Origin: Mesodorylaimus sp. YZB2_4
Lineage: Eukaryota > Nematoda > Enoplea > Dorylaimida > Dorylaimidae
Assembly (NCBI GenBank): GCA_030248295.1
Contig: JASANH010000830.1
Location: 248,001 to 312,000, forward strand
Length of the DNA: 64,000 nt
Reading direction: 5' to 3'
Under the pieces are notes generated by a model that saw only the letters and a program-made list of their open reading frames with translations, did not search any database and had not been told where the DNA came from. Below are positions 23,303-35,478 of the stretch, one piece after another (the stretch's first letter is position 1; the number at the start of each line of letters is the position of its first letter). The position numbers were made by a program, and so were the translations under genes.

Positions 23303-24644
23303 GACAGAGACTATCGCCATGCACTTTTCTATTCCTTACCTTGTGACGGGCACCATGCGACTAAACGCGTCAGGCGACTGTTTTGCGACCGCAACGAAAG
23401 CGAGTGCGAGGTCGCGCGCGGCCCAAAACGCGGCCGCGCCCAGGGATATACCGCGCCGTACCGTATTTTATCGACATCAACTGCTCCATTCCATGCCTAA
23501 GAACAATTATACTTTACAAAAACGTTTTTTAGATGGAAAGATATAAAAAAGTCCTTGCATTTATTAAATGTATGGTACGATTAGCAATGGCAATCTTTGT
23601 AGCAACATTTTTACGATCAAATCAGCACAAATCAACTTCTTCGAATAATCAGTCTGCCTTTTCTCGCCTTAAGCCCGAACAGCGTAAAGCTCAATAATTC
23701 CGCAAAGGCCGTCGTTTTTCCCCTAAAAAAAAATTTCCCCTCTCCACGCGCTTCTCTATTCCTAAGCCCTGACAAATGATATTGTTGTGCGTTGCTGCAG
23801 GAACGCTGAAGCTTCGTGGCATGCGGTCACTACACTCACGTTCTATGTATAACGTGAAATAAACATTGCACAGGAAGCTTGCTCTTTGACACAATGAGTA
23901 ACCGACACAGCCATTATATCCGCACACTTGGCATTCTATTAATTGACCTACAGCTTGCAATCGTAACATGCCTACAGTTATAGTGACATAACGCACTGTC
24001 CATTTACAAAATGCATAGTTTACTTGAAAGACTAAACGAATCACTGCGCCGAACCCATAACAGCAAAATCTCATGCCTTCAACCATGCAAGCAATGCAGC
24101 AAATGCTTCTATGCATTATGACTCGGCATGCATTATGAATTACTCAAGAGTCTGTTCACGCTCAAATGTTTTGGTGGAGAATTCGAGTAAAAGCGGGTTT
24201 ATACGTTTTCCCACTTGGATTTTCCTCTTTTTCTCACAGTCCCACCGCTCAGACCAAGTCTTTACTCGAACATTAGGTACTTTTTACATCGTATACACCG
24301 CTCACATGCTATGCTCATCCGGCGCCTAGCCGGCGGCCCAGCTGACTCATTAGCGGCCTGTCAATCAGCACCGCGGGCCAACTCATCAATCGGGCCCAAC
24401 TCAAAAATAACAAAATCAGACCACAGGTGCACTGTATGCAATGGTTACTCACAATCAGACTCGTTTCGCGGCAAAATGACGGTCTGATTGTCCTGCTTCA
24501 GCACTTTGCTTTTCGGCCAAGCACAAAACGATATTCCCTCGTTCAATGCAGAAGGCTCACGCGCACTCGCGCGAAGTTGACCATTGTCTCTAAACTTTTT
24601 GGTCATTCGTTTTGCCGAGCAGTCATGATATGATGAGGGGGAGA

Positions 24645-24749
24645 CGATCAGCTCTCACGAGGTTCCCTCTGACGCTATGAGCACCTCCACACGAGGCCGT
24701 CCTAGCCAGCACCAACGTCCCTGGACGATACTGGGCGGGGAGGGTTGAC
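24645..24749 (-). repeat. SINE family C, 3' fragment
   Basis: GATCAGCTCTCACGAGG, GAGCACCTCCACACGAGG and ACTGGGCGGGGAGGG match the reverse complement of the 3' part of the copy at 39632-39955, and also 2745-2885. Confidence 0.6.
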
Positions 24750-26465
24750 AAGTAGACCATAACAACTAGCTTTTTTTATATCTCCGGGTGCAGCTGGTGA
24801 CACTCATTAGACCTTGAATGACATTGCATGCAGATTGTTCATGGAATGGAGGATCTTGCATGCCTTGTATTTGATGGCTAATGATAATCAATCACAAGAA
24901 GTAAATGCGGCACCTTATTTTGCGTGGAATAAGCCCATCTAAACATCGGAGAATGCGCATTTCATAGTTTACTGAGCCATAGTTTCTTCTCTGCTATCAC
25001 CAACAATTTGGTCAAATGTTCACTCGCTCTCTTCGAATGCCAAGGATGCGAATTTCACAATACAGCATTTGGCACCAGGGGAGAAATATCTTCACTCATT
25101 GACGATAGACCCCAAAAGGTGCACACCCGTCCAACGCTCCAAAAATGTTGGTCTCAAAAATGTTTAGATAATGTACTCAGATTTAGCTAAGCGCTCTTGA
25201 CTGACCAGGCCTCGAAGGTACGCAGTTAGCATTCGCACAAAGCAAAATGGTTTGAGAGCGAGGAGGGAGCTTGTTTCATGATCTCACTTTGCCTTATCAT
25301 AAACTGGATCACAGTGCAACAAAATCACGACGTTCTAGCATTGAGACCTGGAGTTTAAAAAGTGCTACCAAACAAGCACAACATAAGCATGAAGAAACTG
25401 GTTTAGCAAAGCAGGGTAATGTAGATCAGGACAAGATTATCCCGTCCCACCGACACGAGGCAACGAAAATTCGATTGCTCCAGTGTTCTAAGCAGTGTCA
25501 CTAAGGGCTTGCCGACTGAGGCTTATCCACGTTTGTCCGCCGAACATATACACACGATTCCTTCATGTCCGAGTCATAGAGATGGAGCTAACTTTCATGA
25601 GCAGTTCTGATAGCAATTCGTAATAAATTACGTATATTGGCTTCAAATCTCTGTCATTATAATTTTCGCACTCAGCCCCGCATATCAATGTTCTTAGGCA
25701 ACAGGACAGACGACAGAACTGATAAACTCACTACAACAACTATGACTCCAATTGTAAGCCTAAACCTTACCAGTGCGACTGACAAAAATGTTTTCCCGAG
25801 TTGTGTAACGTTAACATGATGTCTTCTGGGATTCCTCCTGAGCGTTCACCATTTGAAGCGTGTGTTATATCCCAGCTCCTTGACCTGTCTATTCAGCTTT
25901 GGATGGCCGCCAAACAAATTTTAAAGATGTGGAGAAAATCTGCATTAAAGGCTATTAAAGCTCATTCTTGCAATAATTCAGCAAATCCTTTTTTACTTTT
26001 AAAGAGGAGCTACTAATATTCATCAGCATAAACTCCATGCATCGGCTCAAAAGTGACAGGCATGCAATACTGTACATCCCTGCGTTCGGAAACTCGATGC
26101 GCCCAATAGCTGCAAGAAAGTCCAGCGAAGATGCAGACTCCTCGAAATTCCTGCCTAAAGCAGGAGATGATGAATTGAAAGCGCTGTCCTGAGTAATAGC
26201 ATTTTGCATTACGTAGTCCATGGAATGTCTACCATACAAGAAGTGCAGATGTGAGCATCTTATAGGAGCCACCTTCCCCAAGCTGGTGACACGAATTAGG
26301 CTAGTTGTTCTTGTCAACCCTAAAAACCCGCGAGTACATGTGACCAGCCAGTGGCCAGGCAGGATCTTTCTTGATCACCTTTTGTCAGCCTGGACCGGCC
26401 TGCTACGAAGGCGCATCAAACCACATGTACTACCTTTCCTAGTTTCATTTCATGAATTTTTTGCT

Positions 26466-26609
26466 AATCAGTTTTTCATTTCATGCATCAAATTGCTGTT
26501 TATACCATTGGCTGATTCTTTATCATTCATGAATGCAGCTACTTTTTATCTTTTCTCTGTTTTTAATGCCAATTTCCGTCGTCCCGTCTTTAAACTGTTT
26601 AAATTATAG
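26466..26609 (+). pseudogene. 7TM receptor fragment, copy 3 (TM7 and tail only)
   Basis: The frame encodes CIKLLFIPLADSLSFMNAAT then FYLFSVFNANFRRPVFKLF and a stop. It matches the last 45 or so residues of the receptor at 14132. Homology begins at about 26466, with no receptor sequence upstream in the right place, so TM1-TM6 are missing. It is the left end of the duplicated block 26466-29380. Confidence 0.85.
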
Positions 26610-27089
26610 CCAGGCCCTGATAAACCTGGAGAATATTCAATACGAATATAATGAAGAAAATTGGTCTAGCTAGAGCAGTCGTCGTTTGGAAAATACTTGG
26701 AGAGCATAAATATGTGTATGAATTTCCTCGAATTTATTGGCCCACCTGGTCATAATATTGTGATCGTATACTTCTTATCTCAAGTGCATATTTGAAACCA
26801 GATGATAAATATCAATGGGCAGGTGCAAAAATAATTTTTCCAGCCTCTTTAGTTGGACTCACTTTGAAATTAGGTGTTTTGGCGGCACTGACCAGTTCCC
26901 CCCCCCTAGGCTTGTCTCAGCAATACTTGGGGTCCCTTTAGCAGGCAGTGGATGCCGATGTATGCTGTCGAAAGGACGGTCACTCCAAATGTTGAGTTTT
27001 CACGTGGAAGCAAAAACCCTTGTAGATGGAACTTCTTCTGGATGTAGAAACTGAAGCGAAAAAACTCGACGCACAATAGTTTCCAATCG

Positions 27090-28445
27090 CGATGCTACAG
27101 GCCCTCGCTTCGATTCCTCTGTTTTAAGCGGTGATGATTTTAGCAATCGATACAAAGGACGTCTTTGCTGGGACGGAACGGGGACGGGTGCTGGGACGCC
27201 GGTGCTAGTGCTATGTCTTCTGCGAGGCGCCCTGCTGAGGAGGGTGCCCTGTGAGATGGTACCACGACCTCGCATGACGTTGTGATCTCCGGCCAGCAAA
27301 AGCCAAAACGGATTAAAAATCCCGTTGCGCAACTGGGCTCGGCACGATGCCGAGGTCGCTTCTCTAAAAACCAAAAACAAAAAACACTGGAAGTCAAATG
27401 TTTTTTCAAGAAACTATCATTTCCTAATCGCAGCTTAAGAGAATGACTGGCCTCTAAGCATAATGAGAACGTGGTGCTTACTTCAGCAGCCTTAATGGAG
27501 AGGTGTTGCGATAGATGAGTCGAGAACTGTGCACTAATACCTCGCCTATCCTCTTACCTCGCCCAACGCATCACGTGTTCCGACCTCTCTCTCCGGTTAA
27601 TTATCAGATTGTCGTCAGTAATCTTCACCACGCGACAATGTGAAAAAACAGAGAAGCAGAGACACAAGCGCGTACAAATTGTAACAAAAACGCTCGTGAA
27701 CAGTTGGAAAGCAGCCTTTGTTAAAGTTGGCAAGCACTAATAAGCGTCAGCTTATCGTTAGATGCGGCGGACAATAAATCGCAAGTAGCCGACAGCAAGT
27801 TGCAAAGTGCTTGCTGAGCTGAGTTTATAAGCAACAGAGCTCTTTCTCGTGAGGATGCGCTTCCTTGTCGATATCTTGTCATCGATATGGACATTCATGG
27901 ACCGCGTCGTTGAGGCGGTTCACCATCCTGTACGATAAACTCTAACCTCGCGTGATGAGCTTTGAGGCCGCTGCCGAACTTTGTTTTATACACTGGATGA
28001 AGTAATCGTAGGGGCGAGGTATGAGGACAGGTTCGAATGGTGAATGGCCAACACTACTTTACGGGGAATTCTGTTATCCTACCGCAGCAAACTGTTCTTA
28101 CCTGTGAAAGAAACGAAACATGCTCGACTGCGTGCACTAACTGTTGTACATTGCGTTTTCATGTAAGCTTGCAGCCATTGTGCTGCGGCGTCCAGTTATG
28201 GACTGCAGCATAAGCCACTGCTATGGACAGATTAGAACGGCATAATCGAGAAATATATTCTAGCAGGCTTTGATACCTCAGTACACCATGACATCTCTTA
28301 TACCCAACTGAGAATCATCTGCAATCAACCCACGCGGGCGCATCTCGTTGGGCTGATATAGCAATCGATGATGCCGCCTGGTTTCCCACGCACACGCAGT
28401 TTCATTCCACTATGCACGATAATATGCGTTTCCTGCCCCTTTTGA
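27090..28445. other. Insertion of about 1.35 kb specific to the right duplicate
   Basis: This block interrupts sequence that is continuous at about 16205-16220 in the left copy. No terminal inverted repeat, target duplication or transposase was recognised. It may instead be a deletion in the left copy. Confidence 0.5.
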
Positions 28446-29830
28446 GCGCCCATGACCGTGCTGACAATCAAGAGACTCTTATCGATCCTGTTGAAAAGAA
28501 CATTCATTTCTCTCCGCTGAAAACTTGTGGGGAATAAAGTGCCTTACCTTTTGTTTCGATCATCCAACCTTCCGATCTCCTGCTGACAATGAGAAAACGA
28601 CGCCAGAATCGAGCAGAATATGAAAATGAGCATCAAACCCATTTTGTCTCCTCAGTCGCGGGCGCAGAACTGACCGTTGTCGGTTTTCCCCTACCTTATA
28701 TATAGCACCTTGTGCGTTTGAAAACTCTAGCGTCAGGTTACGTAAACTTAATTTTTCGATGTACATACACATCCCAGCATTATGAATATTCGGATGAACA
28801 CGTCATAGCTTTGACCGCCCTTCGTATCATGCCTTTAATAGAAAGCAATTACTGTTGCGAAGGCTTGTTTTGTCCATATAAAAGAACTTTCTGGCAATTT
28901 TATGAGGGCACAGATAGACAATTCATTACGGATACATTATGGAATGACGCATTCAACTGCACGAATAGGATAGTTCTGACATTTGAAAGATAATTTTATG
29001 CAAATTATACATCGATAATGACCGATAGCAACATAATTTCATCAGTGTCCGAAAGCAAAATGATCTTACAGAAGCTGATGGGCGTCACAATAACATGTAT
29101 GAACGCGGAGCCGTAAGAAGATGATCATATTAAGGCAGCCAAAGTAGAGATGGATCAAGAACAAAAAGCTTTTCTGCGCTTACTAGCATCCCACAGGTTT
29201 TTAACACAGTTTTTTTTCAACACAGTTTTTCTCAACACTCTTCAACATGGGTTTCGCATGGTTTTTCACTGATCTTTGAAAAAATATTTTTTAATTTGTC
29301 ATTTTATTACCCTGATTCAGCGCGTCATGTTTTGAAAAAACACGGTATTCCCGACCACCTTCAATACTTTTAGCTTTATTATCTGCGTGAATCGCATTTT
29401 TGTACCGCATTCCGGGTCCGACAAGGTCCACGATTCGACCCAAACCCAACCCAAAAATTATGAAGAAGCCAACCCAAACCCATTTTTAAAAAGTCAAACC
29501 TAACCCATTCGCTAGTGCGCCCAAACTCAACCCATTAAAACCCAATTTTTTAAAAGAATTGACTAAAACCCAAAAAAACCACTTTTGTTCACTGAAGTAT
29601 ACACTATTATTGCTGTAGTCGCGGCCTAGCGCAGGCGCATACGCAAGACGCAAAACCTTTGGCCGCAGTGCCACCCGCTGTGCTCGCCATTGGGTTTATC
29701 TCCACCTCGCCGAAGGCGAAGAATTTCAATCTTGCGCTGCGAAAACACAAAAATGTATCAAGCGGACATGCAACCAACGCATGGCCGGGATTGCACGAAG
29801 TTTGTAAAGGTTACCTTTACCTTACTTTTT

Positions 29831-30035
29831 AGGGTCGTAGGGGGCCCAAGCCTCCAAGCACCCACCTGCTTACGCGCCTGTACCGGGGAGGGGCGGCATC
29901 TGACTCTGGACGCCCTTACAGGGAAGGGTTCGACTCCCGCCTCGATAAAAAAGGCTGTCAAATATGTGTTCCTCAACCCTCGATTGCGCTGTAAAGTGCT
30001 TGGCTATGGATAAAACATGACACGACGTGACATTA
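29831..30035 (+). repeat. tRNA-derived SINE, family B, full-length copy
   Basis: GGGTCGTAGGGGGCCCAAGC at the head, B-box GGGTTCGACTCCCGCC, then TGTCAAATATGTGTTCCTC and the tail AAAGTGCTTGGCTATGG, ATAAAACATGACACGACG. It is the reference used for the interrupted copy at 17432. Confidence 0.75.
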
Positions 30036-30271
30036 TCAGTACGACGCACATGTTTGTGAAAATGCTATCATTCTTTGCTAAGCGACCTGAGGAAAAACAA
30101 TCTTGTTTGCACAGAGGCTTTACCTTTCTCGAGAGAGAGATTGTGAGGGTATAAAGAAGAGTTCTACCGTGGCCTTCCCGAGGCACTGATTAGCACATGT
30201 TGACAGCGCACTTAACTCTGAAAGTTGGCCTTACAGTACGATGAACACATTTTTGAGCAGTTGATTGAGTC

Positions 30272-31004
30272 CAGGTCCGACATCGGGTAAGGAAACTGTA
30301 CCCGACCCGACCCGAGGTCTGAAATTCAAAACCCGAACCCGACCCGACCCGAGGGCTACTTTACCCGAACCCGACCCGACCCGCGAAATCCCTTCTAAAC
30401 CCGACCCGACCCGACCTGATTTTTTTCTAAAAAAGTTTTTTTGACAAAAAGTTTTTCGCAGTATTTATTTCTGACGCTGGAGAAATATGTTCTTTCACGA
30501 AAATAGAGGCTTCTCATCAAAATGGCGCACAAAAAGTAAATTGCAAACGGTTTCAGGGGCCAATCGATTTCGCAAATCAGTTACTGTCAAACCACCATAT
30601 CTAAAAACTGACTCAGAGGCAGCGCTTGTTGCTGGCACCGACAAAAACTTTCTAGCGAGCACAGCTAATTTCGGATATCTGTCAAAATTGAGCCTCCACC
30701 AATTCAGTACTTCAGTACATGAGACTGGAATAGCTTGATCGCCCAAATATGACTGCAATTCATCCTTATTCCCAATTTCCATTGGAGATGGGCAAAACTG
30801 ATTTAATAAGCTGTCTGCATTTGATTTGCGGTAATTTGAAATTTGAATTTTTGTGTGTCATAAAAGTCGGGTTTTTTGGGCCTCATAATCAAAACCCGAC
30901 CCGACCCGACCCGAGAGAAATCGAACCCGACCCGACCCGAACCCGACTTTTCGGGTCGGGTTTTCGGGTTCGGGTAAGGGTCGGGTACCCGATGTCGGAC
31001 CCGG
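30272..31004 (-). mobile_element. hAT-superfamily element, internally deleted, with target-site duplication
   Basis: The left end CAGGTCCGACATCGGGTA is mirrored by the right end TACCCGATGTCGGACCCG. The element is bracketed by the perfect direct repeat GATTGAGTC (30263-30271 and 31005-31013), which fits the 8-bp target duplication of hAT elements. Subterminal ACCCG/CGGGT repeats fill 30300-30420 and 30890-30985. The only coding remnant is a transposase C-terminus on the minus strand. The intact duplication suggests a fairly recent insertion. Confidence 0.9.
30495..30782 (-). pseudogene. hAT transposase C-terminal dimerisation domain, fragment
   Basis: The frame contains VLNWWRLNFDRYPKLAVLAR, then FLSVPATSAASESVFRYGG and a LRNRLAPETVCNLLFVR block. 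This is the hallmark hAT C-terminal domain (WW, yP.LA.lAr..LsvPatSaaSE.vFs). The catalytic and zinc-finger parts are missing, so it cannot be an active transposase. It lies centrally in the element 30272-31004. The stretch around it keeps no other hAT motif. Confidence 0.92.
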
Positions 31005-31005
31005 G

Positions 31006-32095
31006 ATTGAGTCGTGCCCCACTCGGTTGTTCGTCTACATACCATCAAAAAGATCTGCAGGGATCCCAGAAGCAACTTATCTAACAGGTGATAAACAGGC
31101 AAGGCATGAGCTTATCTGGCTCCACCTCTCAATTCAGTCCAAAAACTAATTAAGACCTGGGAAGTATCCTGCTCATATCTCATATCTGATATCTGAACCA
31201 CCATTCCCTTGTCGAGCTGCAAGTTTCAAATAACATGACCCTAGCTAAGGGACCACTTTTACCAGGTCACTCAACTGGTTTTTGTTCCAACCCGGTTAGA
31301 ACAAAGACCAGTTCTTAGACGCTGAAGGTGAACATAAAACCGGTTTTCACAAGGAAAAGACGCACACGGCTAACCTGTTCCCACACGGACCAACTAAGGG
31401 AAGGGTCACTTTCGGTCAAAAAATCATAACTTGCTTAGTTTCAGGTCTGGAAAAATGTTTTTAATATAGACATGACCGCTACATTTCAAGAAATCTAAAA
31501 CTTTTTTCAAAAGTAGCGTAGCTGTTACCGTTCATGCGATATTCGAAAAAAAACATTCGTGATAAGCCGTGATAAGCCAGATAATCGATTATGGGTGATT
31601 ATAAAAGCCGAAACCCCTTCTTTCTCTAAAATAGTAGCCTGGGCTCAGTACGTCATGAAGCACCCTAATTTTCGCGCTATTGACCACAGTTATTGTGCAC
31701 ATGGCCAATAACTGTCCCCCCTCTCCCATTCAGACAAGCAATGCGTATTGAACAAAAAAAAGACCATTGTCATTGCAACTACGAGACGGATACAACTAGC
31801 CCCACCTTTACTGAAAACAGCCTAGGGGAGCAAAATGTTAGGGCAAAACGAAATTTAGCTTTTCCATGACGTACAAAAGTTTACTTTGACGTAAATATTA
31901 TCCTAGCATTGACATTTTAATCAAGCATTCAGGAAAAATCTTACCGATTAAAAATAACCAGGCGTCCCAGGCCGAACGACAGCCTGAGAATACTTTCATA
32001 GGTTCTGATTTTGCAAGCTCATTTAAGTAGGCATAAACACTTGCCATTATCAGTATCAGCCCTGAGCTGCTACTTATCAGTATTGTGCTGCACTA
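31006..32095. other. No gene recognised
   Basis: Apart from the target duplication at its left edge this stretch shows no coding exon, SINE or inverted repeat that I can support. Confidence 0.4.
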
Positions 32096-32541
32096 ACAAG
32101 GGAACATCGCCAACCTTTAAGTCGAAATTCGCAAAACCAAAAATTGTACTTTGTTCCTAGAGGCCAAAAAAGCTCTGTGCAGATTATTAGAGGCGTCTGG
32201 CCAACTGGTCAGCAGTGGTCAGTGTCTGAAGTCTCGCGGGTTTTGATTTTTAATGTGGTAAGGAGCCCGAGCGTTGAGAAAAACACGCTGAGTTCTTTCC
32301 AAACTAGGTTTTTGAGTTTCAGGCTTTGAGCGTTTTAAGCGCTCCAGTTTAAGGTTTTCTAATAAAAACCAAAAAATCCAGAAGAATTCAAAAATCTCCC
32401 GCGACTTTAGGCTCCGACTACTGCTGACCAGTTGGCCAGACGCCTCTAATATTTTGCACAGAGCTGTTTTTCGCTCACAGGAGCAGATTACAATTTTTGA
32501 TTTTGCAAAATTCGACCTAAGGGCTGGCGATGTTTCCTTGT
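32096..32541. repeat. Foldback element: inverted repeat with about 155-bp arms
   Basis: The left arm 32096-32256 pairs with 32388-32541 at roughly 80%. Shared blocks are ACAAGGGAACATCGCCA/ACAAGGAAACATCGCCA, CAAAAATTGTA, AGCTCTGTGCA and ATTAGAGGCGTCTGGCCAAC. The loop is about 130 bp. The right terminus abuts the receptor pseudogene within two bases of where its start codon should be. Confidence 0.8.
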
Positions 32542-32542
32542 A

Positions 32543-32870
32543 GCCGTTGAAAACGTTACCAACGTGACTCAATGTGACGACGAGTGGTATAAAGCTGCGG
32601 CTGATATATACAGCGAAATTCATCTTCTACGTTCCGGCGACACCCATATATCTATGTTTTGTTTGGTATAATTGACAGTGTCCTTTTGGCTGCAGTTTGT
32701 CTGAAAATTTTGAAGAAAGAGAGGGCTTACCTCTGCCAAGTCATATTAGTCATATGCGAATGTCTCGCTGTCGTGGGCAATGCATCATACATCGCAGCCT
32801 TCTTTAGGATTTCTGGTCTAATTTGGAAGGCCCCGTCTTGGTACAAGTCCTGCTATCCTTCCGTCTGGAT
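32543..32870 (+). pseudogene. 7TM receptor fragment, copy 4 (N-terminus to TM3 border)
   Basis: Sequence homologous to the first 107 codons or so of the receptor at 14132. It includes the NVTNVTQCDDEWYKAAAD block, FDSVLLAAVCL, RAYLCQVILVICECLAVVG and GLIWKAPSWYKSCYPSVWI. The ATG is lost at the border with the foldback element. Small insertions near 32610 and 32655 shift the frame, and homology stops after GTCTGGAT at 32870, followed by a stop. It is a dead fragment. Confidence 0.87.
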
Positions 32871-32880
32871 CCTGCGGTAA

Positions 32881-35200
32881 TTTTGATTTCGTTGTTTTCG
32901 CGGATGGTCTTTACCTTGAAAATTTGCATCAACGAAATTTTTAAGAAAAAACATGAATTTTCAGATAAAACATATCAAGACAAACAGGTACAGTTTTACT
33001 TTGCTTTCAACCTTATTCTTTTAACTTCAACTCCAACTCCAACTCCAATTTTAACTCAGATTATTTTCCAGCAGATCAATCTCACTTTACGGTCAGAGGG
33101 CGGACCTCAGTCACATCAATAGTAAGGCACTGGCGGGTGATTGAAACAGCACCAAAGATAAGAGTCTTTTCCCAACATGCATATTGAGCATTCAATGATT
33201 TGACCACTGACAACACAACCTCAGATCCACTTTTGATAGATGCTCACAATTTTTGAGTTCTTCCGAGAGCCAGCGAGTTGGTTTATGCTTCAAATCTACT
33301 ATGAAATATAGGCACATCCGCACTTTCTTTTGCATCTGTGGTGACAAAAGTGACTTATTGACACGTGCGATTTCAGCTGGGATTGTCCAAAAGCTCTGGA
33401 CCAGGAAGATCTTTTTCAGGATCTTTCTGCTTCGGTCATAAGAAAATGGGTGATTTCAGCAATCTTATGAAAGCACTAAGACAGCTACATTATAGCAAAG
33501 CTAATACTGGTTTTGGCAAATCCGATTGAGGCATATATGGCAAACTGATGAGTATGGAGAGGCCATTGATGAGAATGTTTTGGGGTTATGACTCTGATGT
33601 TCCTTCATCATCAGTCCGTGTTCACGACACCTAATCGTGAGTGGAGTACATAGTTGTCCCTCTTCCCTCCACCCATCACCTTGCCTCTTCGAAATGCAGC
33701 CAAGGAACTCGGGCTAGTCATTTTCCCATTACTGCTCGAAATATTGAATAACATGGCCGTTTCTCTAAGCCCGCCAGATTTTAAAAGTGAAAAACCACAT
33801 GTGGAAATTCACGCGCCTCAACTGCCTGCGCCCGTGAATAAAGAAAAAGGTAAGACAGGAGATTCTGGGACTTGATTGTTCGCTAGCTACAAGGTTTCTA
33901 CTGACAAGTGCAACTTCTGTAACTGTCGGAATGTGCATAAAACCAAAATGATGAAGGATGCACGCTGACACTAATTGGCTCAGCATTCCAATTTAGATTA
34001 AAGGATAGTCCCAGACTCTCCACCGTTCCAACTTTGACCCAAACGTTTCAATCTGCATGGTCATACACAAATCTCATAGTAGCCTCAAATTTTGTAGCTT
34101 CTTTCTCGAAGTGCACAATAGCTTGCCTATCCTTCACAATCCGGTTTTGCTTCTGGCTTCTTATGCCGACCAGACGACGAATCTCGTTTCGCCGACGTGC
34201 CATCCGAGCTGATTTGCGGACTACATATTATCTATAAATTTAAGAGCTAAATTGACTATTTTACTAGACGGACAAGGGTGGAAAATTCCTGTATGGTTTA
34301 GCATTCACTGTGAAGCCATATAAATAACAGCTATAAACAAAGTCATACCTGTGTACCTCTTGGTTCTCTGTCTGTCACCTCCAGCAAAATCTGTGGCCCC
34401 ATATGCACCAAAGTTTAAACTGACTGTGGCCCAGGTTAGTTGTGAATGCCAAAAGAAATTGGCTTTTTATTTGATGGCTAGTACTGCAGGTTTCAACCTC
34501 GCTGTGTCTAGCCAACAACTTCGTCGACCAGAAGGCGATGTTTGCTGACGGCATAGAGGATGAAGAAAATGACGAAATTCGAGATGCCAATGAGCGGCAA
34601 AGTTCAACAACGCTCTTCATCCACCGTCCTCAAGGTTCACATCTGCGCGTAAAATACTGCTAAACCAACACAGCATTAAATGAAATATGACCGAGTGTCA
34701 AGTTACCAGGTCTAATTGGTGATCGGCTCCTAATCGATTGATCAATTCGAAAACTTTTCCAATAGTTCAAAACTGCCATCGCGTCCAAATCGTCGTGTTT
34801 GTTGAATTCACGCAACGGGGATCAATGCATAATTGAAAGTGGCTAGTGCCGCAGAGAATTTTTGCCATTATTAACTATCATCCATAACTGTCTGCGGCGA
34901 AGGTGGGAGCCGCCGCCACGACACCCCTAACCTGCAAGACGTCCTTGAATGACAGATAAATAATCCACGAGAAAACTTACTGCAGAGATTCCCCCATTCC
35001 GATATTGTCAAAGGCACGTTCCATCAGCTCGACTTTCATTCGTTCAACATTTCGGGCGCCCACTCTTGGCAGCCGAAATCGGAAATTTGCAGCTGCGCAT
35101 TGCGGCGAATTACCAAAAAATTGTCAACGAAACGGTTTTAAAAGTAAGCGTGTTACTACATCGTTTTTACAGGAAGCCTAAAAGTCTACGTCTCTTTTAC
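32881..35200. other. No supportable gene
   Basis: It contains a short CTCCAA-type microsatellite near 33030-33050. Other frames are short and unremarkable. Confidence 0.4.
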
Positions 35201-35478
35201 TTTTATTTATATGTCCAAGGCCCCACTCGCTTCCTCGGCGTATTTCTCCCTCATCCGCCCACTCGCCAATTGGTGCTCCTTGACCATGTATCGCATTATC
35301 CGAATCATGCTGCGCAAGCACGCGTATCGACGAGCAACCGAGTTCAGCCAGGCGTGCAAACTTTCCAGTCCGTGCTCTGATATTAAACCGACGGTGTTGT
35401 GTCTTTCGAGAAATTGAGGTACGTGCTCCACTAATATGTGCATTTTTGGCGTAACAGTGATGTCAGGAATTTCTGACT

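Larger units (their letters stand above)
21592..26465. other. Long stretch without a supportable gene
   Basis: It holds the direct-repeat pair at 21728-22465, a perfect inverted repeat at 23200-23302 and a SINE-C fragment at 24645-24749. The remaining frames are short, lack domain-like composition and show no convincing splice structure. Confidence 0.45.
26466..29380 (+). repeat. Segmental duplication, right copy (partner 14966-17150)
   Basis: Collinear with 14966-17150, except for about 1.35 kb (roughly 27090-28445) with no counterpart on the left and for the absence of the MITE at 15631-15961. Homology flanks the extra block closely. GTTTCCAATCGCGATGC precedes it and GACCGTGCTGACAATC follows it. 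Confidence 0.72.
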
